This document shows positions 37,386 through 50,800 of a stretch of 64,000 nt of DNA, one piece after another. Within the stretch, counting starts at the first letter, position 1. Every line of letters begins with the position of its first letter. The position numbers and the translations under genes are program-made. The notes under the pieces were generated by a model that ran no database searches, was not told the DNA's origin, and worked only from the letters and a program-made list of their open reading frames with translations. The stretch comes from Xanthostigma xanthostigma (Eukaryota > Arthropoda > Insecta > Raphidioptera > Raphidiidae): contig OY754470.1 of the NCBI GenBank assembly GCA_963575645.1, positions 32,842,501-32,906,500 on the forward strand. The letters are read 5' to 3'.

Positions 37386-40300
37386 CTTATTCTCATGAAA
37401 TAAAGCAATTTTGCCTATAAGGACTCATTTGCACCTAATTGTCGTAAAGCATGTGAAAACTGCTTGTCTGCGTGAAAATGATAGTAAATATGCAGTTTGC
37501 ATTTTCTTATGAGAGAATGATCCAAACCTGAACGTTATAGTGTAAATAGACTTACCCTCATGAAATAAAGCAATTTTGCCTATAAAGATTCATTTGCACC
37601 TAATTGTCGTAAAGCATGTAAAAACTGCTTGTCTGCGTTAAAATAATGGTTAATATGCAGTTTGCATTTTCTTATGAGAGAATGATCCAAACCTGAATGT
37701 TATAATGTAAATAGACTTACCTTCATGAAATAAAGCAATTTTGCCTATAAGGACTCATTAATTGCATCTAATTGTCATAAAGCATGTAAAAACTGCTTGT
37801 ATGCGTTAAAATAATGGTTAATATGCAGTTTGCATTTTCTTATGAGAGAATGATCTAAACCTGAATGGTATAGTGTAAATAGACTTACCTTTGTAAAATA
37901 AAGCAATTTTGCCCATAAGGACTCATTTGCACGCAATTGTCGTGAACCATGTAAAAACTGCTTGTCTGCGTTAAAATAATGGTTAATATGCAGTTTGCAT
38001 TTTCTTATGAGAGAATGATCCAAACCTGAATGTTATAGTGTAAATAGACTTACCTTCATGAAATAAAGCAATTTTGCCTATAAGGACTCATTTGCCCCTA
38101 ATTGTCATAAAGCATGTAAAAACTGCTTGTCAGCGTTAAAATAATGGTTAATATGCAGTTTGCATTTTCTTATGAGAGAATGATCCAAACCTGAATGTTA
38201 TAATGTAAATAGACTTACCTTCATGAAATAAAGCAATTTTGCCTATAAGGACTCATTAATTGCATCTAATTGTCATAAAGCATGTAAAAACTGCTTGTAT
38301 GCGTTATAATAATGGTTAATATGCAGTTTGCATTTTCTTATGAGAGAATGATCCAAACCTGAATGTTATAGTGTAAATAGATTTACCTTAATGAAATAAA
38401 GCAATTTTGCCTATAAGGATTCATTAATTGCATCTAATTGTCATAAAGCATGTAAAAACTGCTTGTATGCGTTAAAATAATGGTTAATATGCAGTTTGCA
38501 TTTTCTTATGAGAGAATGATCCAAACCTGAATGTTATAGTGAAAATAGACTAATCTTTGTAAAATAACGCAATTTTGCCTATAAGGACTCATATGCACGC
38601 AATTGTCGTGAAGCATGTAAAAACTGCTTGTCTGCGTGAAAATGATAGTAAATATGCAGTTTGCATTTTCCTATGAGAGAATGATCCAAACCTGAACGTT
38701 ATAGTGTAAATAGACTTACCCTCATGAAATAAAGCAATTTTGCCTATAAAGATTCATTTGCACCTAATTGTCGTAAAGCATGTAAAAACTGCTTGTCAGC
38801 GTTAAAATAATGGTTAATATGCAGTTTGCATTTTCTTATCAGAGAATGATCCAAACCTGAATGTTATAATGTAAATAGACTTACCTTCATGAAATAAAGC
38901 AATTTTGCCTATAAGGACTTATTTGCACGCAATTGTCGTGAAGCATATAAAAACTGCTTGTCTGCGTGAAAATGATAGTAAATATGCAGTTTGCATTTTC
39001 TTATGAGAGAATGATCCAAACCTGAATGTTATAGTGTAAATAGACTTACCCTCATGTATTAAAGCAATTTTGCCTATAAAGACTCATTTGCACCTAATTG
39101 TCGTAAAGCATGTAAAAACTGCTTGTCTGCGTTTAAATAATGGTTAATATGCAGTTTGCATTTTCTTATGAGAGAATGATCCAAACCTGAATGTTATAGT
39201 GTAAATAGACTTACCTTCATGATATAAAGCAATTTTGCCTATAAGCACTCATTTGCCCCTAATTGTCATAAAGCATGTAAAAACTGCTTGTATGCGTTAA
39301 AATAATGGTTAATTGCAGCAGTTTGCATTTTCTTATGAGAGAATGGTCCAAACCTGAATGTTATAGTGTAAATAGACTTACCCTCATAAAATAAAGCACT
39401 TTTGCCTATAAGGACTCATTTGCACCTAATTGTCGTTAAGCATGTAAAAACTGCTTGTCAGCGTTAAAATAATGGTTAATATGCAGTTTGCATTTTCTTA
39501 TGAGAGAATGATCCAAACCTGAATGTTATAGTGTAAATAGACTTACCTTAATGAAATAAAGCAATTTTGCCTATAAGGACTCATTTGCACGCAATTGTCG
39601 TGAAGCATGTAAAAACTGCTTGTCTGCGTTAAAATAATGGTTAATATGCAGTTTGCATTTTCTTATGAGAGAATGATCCAAACCTGAATGTTTTAGTGTA
39701 AATAGACTTATTCTCATGAAATAAAGCAATTTTGCCTATAAGGACTCATTTGCACCTAATTGTCGTAAAGCATGTGAAAACTGCTTGTCTGCGTGAAAAT
39801 GATAGTAAATATGCAGTTTGCATTTTCTTATGAGAGAATGATCCAAACCTGAACGTTATAGTGTAAATAGACTTACCCTCATGAAATAAAGCAATTTTGC
39901 CTATAAAGATTCATTTGCACCTAATTGTCGTTAAGCATGTAAAAACTGCTTGTCTGCGTTAAAATAATGGTTAATATGCAGTTTGCATTTTCTTATGAGA
40001 GAATGATCCAAACCTGAATGTTATAATGTAAATAGACTTACCTTCATGAAATAAAGCAATTTTGCCTATAAGGACTCATTAATTGCATCTAATTGTCATA
40101 AAGCATGTAAAAACTGCTTGTATGCGTTAAAATAATGGTTAATATGCAGTTTGCATTTTCTTATGAGAGAATGATCTAAACCTGAATGGTATAGTGTAAA
40201 TAGACTTACCTTTGTAAAATAAAGCAATTTTGCCCATAAGGACTCATTTGCACGCAATTGTCGTGAACCATGTAAAAACTGCTTGTCTGCGTTAAAATAA

Positions 40301-41340
40301 TGGTTAATATGCAGTTTGCATTTTCTTATGAGAGAATGATCCAAACCTGAATGTTATAGTGTAAATAGACTTACCTTCATGAAATAAAGCAATTTTGCCT
40401 ATAAGGACTCATTTGCCCCTAATTGTCATAAAGCATGTAAAAACTGCTTGTCAGCGTTAAAATAATGGTTAATATGCAGTTTGCATTTTCTTATGAGAGA
40501 ATGATCCAAACCTGAATGTTATAGTGTAAATAGACTTACCTTTATGAAATAAAGCAATTTTGCCTATAAGGACTCATTTGCACGCAATTGTCGTGAACCA
40601 TGTAAAAACTGCTTGTCTGCGTTAAAATAATGGTTAATATGCAGTTTGCATTTTCTTATGAGAGAATGATCCAAACCTGAATGTTATAGTGTAAATAGAC
40701 TTACCTTCATGAAATAAAGCAATTTTGCCTATAAGGACTTATTTGCCCCTAATTGTCATAAAGCATGTAAAAACTGCTTGTCAGCGTTAAAATAATGGTT
40801 AATATGCAGTTTGCATTTTCTTATGAGAGAATGATCCAAACCTGAATGTTATAATGTAAATAGACTTACCTTCATGAAATAAAGCAATTTTGCCTATAAG
40901 GACTTATTTGCACGCAATTGTCGTGAAGCATATAAAAACTGCTTGTCTGCGTGAAAATGATAGTAAATATGCAGTTTGCATTTTCTTATGAGAGAATGAT
41001 CCAAACCTGAATGTTATAGTGTAAATAGACTTACCCTCATGTATTAAAGCAATTTTGCCTATAAAGACTCATTTGCACCTAATTGTCGTAAAGCATGTAA
41101 AAACTGCTTGTCTGCGTTTAAATAATGGTTAATATGCAGTTTGCATTTTCTTATGAGAGAATGATCCAAACCTGAATGTTATAGTGTAAATAGACTTACC
41201 TTCATGATATAAAGCAATTTTGCCTATAAGCACTCATTTGCCCCTAATTGTCATAAAGCATGTAAAAACTGCTTGTATGCGTTAAAATAATGGTTAATTG
41301 CAGCAGTTTGCATTTTCTTATGAGAGAATGATCCAAACCT
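37386..41340 (+). repeat. 2321-bp-offset duplication, second copy missing two monomers
   Basis: CTTATTCTCATG occurs at 37386 and 39707, an offset of 2321 bp. Later markers, CATGTATTAAAG (near 39053 and 41038) and ATTGCAGCAG (39312 and 41297), are 1985 bp apart, so the second copy lost 336 bp, the length of two 168-bp monomers. The lost monomers are the CATTAATTGC type at about 38260-38560. CATGTATTAAAG is seen only in these two places in the window. Homology ends near 41340. Confidence 0.8.
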
Positions 41341-42619
41341 GAATGTTATAGTGTAAATAGACTTACCTTCATGATATAAAGCAATTTTGCCTATAAGCAC
41401 TCATTTGCCCCTAATTGTCATAAAGCATGTAAAAACTGCTTGGATGCGTTAAAATAATGGTTAATATGCAGTTTGCATTTTCTTATGAGAGAATGATCCA
41501 AACCTGAATGTTATAGTGAAAATAGACTTACCTTTGTAAAATAACGCAATTTTGCCTATAAGGACTCATTTGCACGCAATTGTCGTGAAGCATGTAAAAA
41601 CTGCTTGTCTGCGTTTAAATAATGGTTAATATGCAGTTTGCATTTTCTTATGAGAGAATGATCCAAACCTGAATGTTATAGTGTAAAAAGACTTACCTTC
41701 ATGAAATAAAGCAATTTTGCCTATAAGGACTCATTTGCCCTTAATTGTCATAAAGCATGTAAAAACTGCTTGTATGCGTTAAAATAATGGTTAATATGCA
41801 GATTGCATTTTCTTATGAGAGAATGATCCAAACCTGAATGTTATAGTGTAAATAGACTTACCTTTGTAAAATAAATCAATTTTGCCTATAAGGACTCATT
41901 CGCACGCAATTGTCGTGAAGCATGTAAAAACTGCTTGTCTGCGTTAAAATAATGGTTAATATGCAGTTTGCATTTTCTTATGAGAGAATGATCCAACCTG
42001 AATGTTATAGTGAAAGTAGACTTACCTTTGTGAAATAAAACAATTTTGCCTTTAAGGACTTATTTGCACCTAATTGTCGTAAACCATGTAAAAACTGCTT
42101 GTCTGCGTGAAAATGATAGTCAATATTCAGTTTGCATTTTCTTATGAGAGAATGATCCAAACCTGTTGGTTATAGTGTAAATAGACTTACCCTCACGAAA
42201 TAAAGCAATTTTGCCTATAGGGATTCATTTGCACCTAATTGTCATAAAGCATGTAAAAACTGCTTGTATGCGTTAAAATAATAGTTAATATGCAGTTGGC
42301 ATTTTCTTGTGAGAGAATGATCCAAACCTGAATGTTATAGTGTAAGTAAACTTACCTTTGTGAAATAAAGCAATTTTGCCTATAAGGACTCATTTGCACC
42401 TAATTGTCGTAAAGCATGTAAAAACTGCTTGTCTGCAATAAAATAATGGTTAATATGCAGTTTGCATTTTCTTATGAGAGAATAATCCAAACCTGAATGT
42501 TATAGTGTAAATGGACTAACCTTCATGAAATAAAGCAATTTTGCCTATAAGGACCCATTTGCCCCTAATTGTCATAAAGCATGTAAAAACTGCTTGTATG
42601 CGTTAAAATAATGGTTAAT

Positions 42620-43609
42620 ATGCAGTTTTCATTTTCTTATGAGAGAATGATCCAAACCTGAATGTTATAGTGTAAGTAAACTTACCTTTGTGAAATAAAG
42701 CAATTTTGCCTATAAGGACTCATTTGCACCTTATTGTCGTAAAGCATGTAAAAACTGCTTGTCTGCAATAAAATAATGGTTTATATGCAGTTTGCATTTA
42801 TTTATGAGAGAATAATCCAAACCTGAATGTTATAGTGTAAATGGACTTACCCTCATGAAATAAAGCAATTTTGCCTATAAGGACACATTTGCACCTAATT
42901 GTCATAAAGCATGTAAAAACTGCTTGTATGCGTTAAAATAATGGTTAATATGCAGTTTTCATTTTCTTATGAGAGAATGATCCAAACCTGAATGTTATAG
43001 TGTAAGTAAACTTACCTTTGTGAAATAAAGCAATTTTGCCTATAAGGACTCATTTGCACCTAATTGTCGTAAAGCATGTAAAAACTGCTTGTCTGCAATA
43101 AAATAATGGTTAATATGCAGTTTGCATTTTCTTATGAGAGAATAATCCAAACCTGAATGTTATAGTGTAAATGGACTTACCCTCATGAAATAAAGCAATT
43201 TTGCCTATAAGGACACATTTGCACCTAATTGTCATAAAGCATGTAAAAACTGCTTGTATGCGTTAAAATAATGGTTAATATGCAGTTTTCATTTTCTTAT
43301 GAGAGAATGATCCAAACCTGAATGTTATAGTGTAAGTAAACTTACCTTTGTGAAATAAAGCAATTTTGCCTATAAGGACTCATTTGCACCTAATTGTCGT
43401 AAAGCATGTAAAAACTGCTTGTCTGCAATAAAATAATGGTTAATATGCAGTTTGCATTTTCTTATGAGAGAATAATCCAAACCTGAATGTTATAGTGTAA
43501 ATGGACTTACCCTCATGAAATAAAGCAATTTTGCCTATAAGGACACATTTGCACCTAATTGTCATAAAGCATGTAAAAACTGCTTGTATGCGTTAAAATA
43601 ATGGTTAAT
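42620..43609 (+). repeat. Dimeric 330-bp higher-order repeat, three tandem copies
   Basis: ATGCAGTTTTC starts at 42620, 42950 and 43280, exactly 330 bp apart, and the standard ATGCAGTTTGC resumes at 43610. Each 330-bp unit is one GTAAGTAAACTTACC/GCAATAAAATAATGG monomer plus one GAATAATCC/AAATGGACTTACCC/GGACACATTTG monomer. The second and third copies look identical by eye. The first differs at a few bases (CACCTTATTG, GGTTTATATGC, GCATTTATTTATG). Confidence 0.9.
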
Positions 43610-43729
43610 ATGCAGTTTGCATTTTCTTATGAGAGAGGGATCCAAACCTGAATGTTAGAGTGTAAATAGACTTACCTTTGTAAAATAAAGCAATTTTGCC
43701 TATGACGACTCATTTGCACGCAATTGTCG

Positions 43730-46170
43730 TGAAGCATGTAAAAACTGCTAGTCTGCGTAAAAATGATAGTAAATATGCAGTTTGCATTTTCTTATGAGAG
43801 AATGATCCAAACCTTAATGTTATAGTGTAAATAGACTTACCTTTGTAAAATAAAGCAATTTTGCTTATAAGGACTCATTTGCACGCAATTGTCGTGAAGC
43901 ATATAAAAACTGCTTGTCTGCGTTAAAATAATGGTTAATATGCAGTTTGCATTTTCTTATGAGAGAATGATTCAAACCTGAATGTTATAGTGTAAATAGA
44001 CTTACCTTTGTAAAATAAAGCAATTTTGCCTATAAGGACTTATTTGCACGCAATTGTCGTGAAGCATGTAAAAAGTAAAAACTGCTTGTCTGCGTGAAAA
44101 TGATAGTAAATCCGCAGTTTGCATTTTCATATGAGAGAATGATCCAAACCTGAATGTTATAGTGAAAATAGACTAACCTTTGTAATATAACGCAATTTTG
44201 CCTATAAGGACTCATTTGCACGCAATTGTCGTGAAGCATGTAAAAACTGTTTGTCTGCGTTAAAATTATGGTTAATATGCAGTTTGCATTTTCTTATGAG
44301 AGAATGATCCAAACCTGAATGTTTTAGTGTAAATAGACTTACCCTCATGAAATAAAGCAATTTTGCCTATAAAGACTCATTTGCACCTAATTGTCATAAA
44401 GCATGTAAAAACTGCTTGTATGCGTTAAAATGATAGTAAATATGCAGTTTGCATTTTCTTATGAGAGAATGATCCAAACCTGAATGTTATAGTGTAAATA
44501 GACTTACCCTCATGAAATAAAGCAATTTTGCCTATAGGGACTCATTTGCATCTAATTGTCATAAAGCTTGTAAAAACTGCGTGTATGCGTTAAAATAATA
44601 GTTAATATGCAGTTTGCATTTTCTTATGAGAGAATGATCTAAACCTGAATGTTATAGTGTAAATAGACTTACCTTTGTAAAATAAAGCAATTTTGCCTAT
44701 AAGGTTTCATTTGCACGCAATTGTCGTGAACCATGTAAAAACTGCTTGTTTGCGTTAAAATAATGGTTAATATGCAGTTTGCATTTTCTTATGAGAGAAT
44801 GATCCAAACATGAATGTTATAGTGTAAATAGACTTACCTTAATGAAATAAAGCAATTTTGCCTATAAGGACTCATTAATTGCATCTAATTGTCATAAAGC
44901 ATGTAAAAACTGCTTGTATGCGTTAAAATAATGGTTAATATGCAGTTTGCATTTTCTTATGAGAGAATGATCCAAACCTGAATGTTATAGTGAAAATAGA
45001 CTAACCTTTGTAAAATAACGCAATTTTGCCTATAAGGACTCATTTGCACGCAATTGTCGTTAAGCATGTAAAAACTGCTAGTCTGCGTAAAAATGATAGT
45101 AAATATGCAGTTTGCATTTTCTTATGAGAGAATGATCCAAACCTTAATGTTATAGTGTAAATAGACTTACCTTTGTAAAATAAAGCAATTTTGCTTATAA
45201 GGACTCATTTGCACGCAATTGTCGTGAAGCATATAAAAACTGCTTGTCTGCGTTAAAATAATGGTTAATATGCAGTTTGCATTTTCTTATGAGAGAATGA
45301 TTCAAACCTGAATGTTATAGTGTAAATAGACTTACCTTTGTAAAATAAAGCAATTTTGCCTATAAGGACTTATTTGCACGCAATTGTCGTGAAGCATGTA
45401 AAAAGTAAAAACTGCTTGTCTGCGTGAAAATGATAGTAAATCCGCAGTTTGCATTTTCATATGAGAGAATGATCCAAACCTGAATGTTATAGTGAAAATA
45501 GACTAACCTTTGTAATATAACGCAATTTTGCCTATAAGGACTCATTTGCACGCAATTGTCGTGAAGCATGTAAAAACTGTTTGTCTGCGTTAAAATTATG
45601 GTTAATATGCAGTTTGCATTTTCTTATGAGAGAATGATCCAAACCTGAATGTTTTAGTGTAAATAGACTTACCCTCATGAAATAAAGCAATTTTGCCTAT
45701 AAAGACTCATTTGCACCTAATTGTCATAAAGCATGTAAAAACTGCTTGTATGCGTTAAAATGATAGTAAATATGCATTTTGCATTTTCTTATGAGAGAAT
45801 GATCCAAACCTGAATGTTATAGTGTAAATAGACTTACCCTCATGAAATAAAGCAATTTTGCCTATAGGGACTCATTTGCATCTAATTGTCATAAAGCTTG
45901 TAAAAACTGCGTGTATGCGTTAAAATAATAGTTAATATGCAGTTTGCATTTTCTTATGAGAGAATGATCTAAACCTGAATGTTATAGTGTAAATAGACTT
46001 ACCTTTGTAAAATAAAGCAATTTTGCCTATAAGGTTTCATTTGCACGCAATTGTCGTGAACCATGTAAAAACTGCTTGTTTGCGTTAAAATAATGGTTAA
46101 TATGCAGTTTGCATTTTCTTATGAGAGAATGATCCAAACATGAATGTTATAGTGTAAATAGACTTACCTT
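43730..46170 (+). repeat. 1330-bp (8-monomer) tandem duplication
   Basis: ACCTTAATG at 43811 and 45141, the 14-bp GTAAAAAGTAAAAA duplication at 44068 and 45398, CCGCAGTTTGC near 44112 and 45442, and AAACATGAATG at 44806 and 46136 are all 1330 bp apart. The second copy begins near 45060 in a hybrid monomer (GTCGTTAAGC followed by GCTAGTCTGCG). It stops near 46170, where CTTACCTTTG replaces CTTACCTTAATG. Confidence 0.85.
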
Positions 46171-47860
46171 TGTAAAATAAAGCAATTTTGCTTATAAGGA
46201 CTCATTTGCACGCAATTGTCGTGAAGCATATAAAAACTGCTTGTCTGCGTTAAAATAATGGTTAATATGCAGTTTGCATTTTCTTATGAGAGAATGATCC
46301 AAACCTGAATGTTATAGTGTAAATAGACTTACCTTTGTAAAATAAAGCAATTTTGCCTATAAGGACTTATTTGCACGCAATTGTCGTGAAGCATGTAAAA
46401 AGTAAAAACTGCTTGTCTGCGTGAAAATGATAGTAAATATGCAGTTTGCATTTTCATATGAGAGAATGATCCAAACCTGAATGTTATAGTGAAAATAGAC
46501 TAACCTTTGTAATATAACGCAATTTTGCCTATAAGGACTCATTTGCACGCAATTGTCGTGAAGCATGTAAAAACTGCTTGTCTGCGTTAAAATAATGGTT
46601 AATATGCAGTTTGCATTTTCTTATGAGAGAATGATCCAAACCTGAATGTTATAGTGAAAATAGACTAACCTTTGTAAAATAACGCAATTTTGCCTATAAG
46701 GACTCATTTGCACGCAATTGTCGTGAAGCATGTAAAAACTGCTTGTCTGCGTGAAAATGATAGTAAATATGCAGTTTGCATTTTCTTATGAGAGAATGAT
46801 CCAAACCTGAACGTTATAGTGTAAATAGACTTACCCTCATGAAATAAAGCAATTTTGCCTATAAGGACACATTTGCACCTAATTGTCATAAAGCATGTAA
46901 AAACTGCTTGTATGCGTTGAAATAATGGTTAATATGCAGTTTGCATTTTCTTAGGAGAGAATGATTTAAACCTGAATGTCATAGTGTAAATAGACTTACC
47001 CTCATGAAATAAAGCAATTTTGCTTATAAGGACTCATTTGCACCTAATTGTCGTAAAGCATGAAAAAACTGCTTGTCTGCGTTTAAATAATGGTTAATAT
47101 GCAGTTTGCATTTTCTTATGAGAAAATGATCCAAACCTGAATGTTATAGTGTAAATAGACTTACCTTTGTAAAATAAAGCAATTTTGCTTATAAGGACTC
47201 ATTTGCACGCAATTGTCGTGAAGCATATAAAAACTGCTTGTCTGCGTTAAAATAATGGTTAATATGCAGTTTGCATTTTCTTATGAGAGAATGATCCAAA
47301 CCTGAATGTTATAGTGTAAATAGACTTACCTTTGTAAAATAAAGCAATTTTGCCTATAAGGACTTATTTGCACGCAATTGTCGTGAAGCATGTAAAAAGT
47401 AAAAACTGCTTGTCTGCGTGAAAATGATAGTAAATATGCAGTTTGCATTTTCATATGAGAGAATGATCCAAACCTGAATGTTATAGTGAAAATAGACTAA
47501 CCTTTGTAATATAACGCAATTTTGCCTATAAGGACTCATTTGCACGCAATTGTCGTGAAGCATGTAAAAACTGCTTGTCTGCGTTAAAATAATGGTTAAT
47601 ATGCAGTTTGCATTTTCTTATGAGAGAATGATCCAAACCTGAATGTTATAATGAAAATAGACTAACCTTTGTAAAATAACGCAATTTTGCCTATAAGGAC
47701 TCATTTGCACGCAATTGTCGTGAAGCATGTAAAAACTGCTTGTCTGCGTGAAAATGATAGTAAATATGCAGTTTGCATTTTCTTATGAGAGAATGATCCA
47801 AACCTGAACGTTATAGTGTAAATAGACTTACCCTCATGAAATAAAGCAATTTTGCCTATA
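46171..47860 (+). repeat. 997-bp (6-monomer) tandem duplication
   Basis: TTACCTTTG...GCTTATAAGG monomers at 46164 and 47161, and GTAAAAAGTAAAAA at 46395 and 47392, are both 997 bp apart. The first copy also contains the CTTAGGAGAGAATGATTT monomer at 46950. The second copy is followed by a different neighbour (TATAAATATTC near 47860), so it is incomplete. It abuts the 1330-bp duplication and shares its diagnostic 14-bp marker. Confidence 0.8.
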
Positions 47861-50800
47861 AATATTCATTTGCACCTAATTGTCGTAAAGCATGTGAAAA
47901 CTGCTTGTCTGCGTTTAAATAATGGTTAATATGCAGTTTGCATTTTCTTATGAGAGAATGATCCAAACCTGAATGTTATAGTGTAAATAGACATACCCTC
48001 ATAAAATAATGCACTTTTGCCTATAAGGCCTCATTTGCACCTAATTGTCGTAAAGCATGTAAAAACTGCTTGTCAGCGTTAAAATAATGGTTAATATGCA
48101 GTTTGCATTTTCTTATGAGAGAATGATCCAAACCTGAATGTTATAGTGTAAATAGACTTACCTTAATGAAATAAAGCAATTTTGCCTATAAGGACTCATT
48201 TGCCCCTAATTGTCATAAAGCATGTAAAAACTGCTTGTATGCGTTGAAATAATGGTAAATATGCAGTTTGCATTTTCTTATGAGAGAATGATCCAAACCT
48301 GAATGTTATAGTGAAAATAGACTTACCTTTGTAAAATAACGCAATTTTGCCTATAAGGACTCATTTGCACGCAATTGTCGTGAAGCATGTAAAAACTGCT
48401 TGTCTGCGTTTAAATAATGGTTAATATGCAGTTTGCATTTTCTTATGAGAGAATGATCCAAACCTGAATGTTATAGTGTAAAAAGACTTACCTTCATGAA
48501 ATAAAGCAATTTTGCCTATAAGGACTCATTTGCCCTTAATTGTCATAAAGCATGTAAAAACTGCTTGTATGCGTTAAAATAATGGTTAATATGCAGATTG
48601 CATTTTCTTATGAGAGAATGATCCAAACCTGAATGTTATAGTGTAAATAGACTGACCTTTGTAAAATAAAGCAATTTTGCCTATAAGGTCTCATTCGCAC
48701 GCAATTGTCGTGAAGCATGTAAAAACTGCTTGTCTGCGTTAAAATAATGGTTAATATGCAGTTTGCATTTTCTTATGAGAGAATGATCCAACCTGAATGT
48801 TATAGTGAAAGTAGACTTACCTTTGTGAAATAAAACAATTTTGCCTTTAAGGACTTATTTGCACCTAATTGTCGTAAACCATGTAAAAACTGCTTGTCTG
48901 CGTGAAAATGATAGTCAATATTCAGTTTGCATTTTCTTATGAGAGAATGATCCAAACCTGTTGGTTATAGTGTAAATAGACTTACCCTCACGAAATAAAG
49001 CAATTTTGCCTATAGGGATTCATTTGTACCTAATTGTCATAAAGCATGTAAAAACTGCTTGTATGCGTTAAAATAATAGTTAATATGCAGTTTGCATTTT
49101 CTTGTGAGAGAATGATCCAAACCTGAATGTTATAGTGTAAGTAAACTTACCTTTGTGAAATAAAGCAATTTTGCCTATAAGGACTCATTTGCACCTAATT
49201 GTCGTAAAGCATGTAAAAACTGCTTGTCTGCAATAAAATAATGGTTAATATGCAGTTTGCATTTTCTTATGAGAGAATAATCCAAACCTGAATGTTATAG
49301 TGTAAATGGACTAACCTTCATGAAATAAAGCAATTTTGCCTATAAGGACCCATTTGCCCCTAATTGTCATAAAGCATGTAAAAACTGCTTGTATGCGTTA
49401 AAATAATGGTTAATATGCAGTTTTCATTTTCTTATGAGAGAATGATCCAAACCTGAATGTTATAGTGTGAATAGACTTACCCTCATGAAATAAAGCAATT
49501 TTGCCTATAAGGACACATTTGCACCTAATTGTCATAAAGCATGTAAAAACTGCTTGTATGCGTTGAAATAATGGTTAATATGCAGTTTGCATTTTCTTAG
49601 GAGAGAATGATTTAAACCTGAATGTCATAGTGTAAATAGACTTACCCTCATGAAATAAAGCAATTTTGCTTATAAGGACTCATTTGCACCTAATTGTCGT
49701 AAAGCATGAAAAAACTGCTTGTCTGCGTTTAAATAATGGTTAATATGCAGTTTGCATTTTCTTAAGAGAGAATGATCCAAACCTGAATGTTATAGTATAA
49801 ATAGACTTACCTTCATGAAATAAAGCAATTTTGCCTATAAGGACTCATTTGCCCCTAATTGTCATAAAGCATGTAAAAACTGCTTGTATGCGTTAAAATA
49901 ATGGTTAATATGCAGTTTGCATTTTCTTATGAGAGAATGATCCAAACCTGAATGTTAGAGTGTAAATAGACTTACCTTTGTAAAATAAAGCAATTTTGCC
50001 TATGACGACTCATTTGCACGCAATTGTCGTGAAGCATGTAAAAACTGCTAGTCTGCGTAAAAATGATAGTAAATATGCAGTTTGCATTTTCTTATGAGAG
50101 AATGATCCAAACCTTAATGTTATAGTGTAAATAGACTTACCTTTGTAAAATAAAGCAATTTTGCTTATAAGGACTCATTTGCACGCAATTGTCGTGAAGC
50201 ATATAAAAACTGCTTGTCTGCGTTAAAATAATGGTTAATATGCAGTTTGCATTTTCTTATGAGAGTATGATCCAAACCTGAATGTTATAGTGTAAATAGA
50301 CTGACCTTTGTAAAATAAAGCAATTTTGCCTATAAGGACTTATTTGCACGCAATTGTCGTGAAGCATGTAAAAAGTAAAAACTGCTTGTCTGCGTGAAAA
50401 TGATAGTAAATATGCAGTTTGCATTTTCATATGAGAGAATGATCCAAACCTGAATGTTATAGTGAAAATAGACTAACCTTTGTAATATAACGCAATTTTG
50501 CCTATAAGGACTCATTTGCACGCAATTGTCGTGAAGCATGTAAAAACTGCTTGTCTGCGTTAAAATGATAGTAAATATGCAGTTTGCATTTTCTTATGAG
50601 AGAACGATCCAAACCTGAATGTTATAGTGTAAATAGACTTACCCTCATGAAATAAAGCAATTTTGCCTATAAGGACTCATTTGCATCTAATTGTCATAAA
50701 GCTTGTAAAAACTGCGTGTATGCGTTAAAATAATAGTTAATATGCAGTTTGCATTTTCTTATGAGAGAATGATCTAAACCTGAATGTTATAGTGTAAATA

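Noticed and set aside
44030..44239. Minus-strand 69-codon ORF, repeated at 45360, 46357, 47354 and 50330, and a 61-codon ORF at 46704
   Set aside because: The 69-codon ORFs are satellite reading frames opened by the 14-bp GTAAAAA doublet. They track block duplication, not coding conservation. The 61-codon one is likewise satellite.
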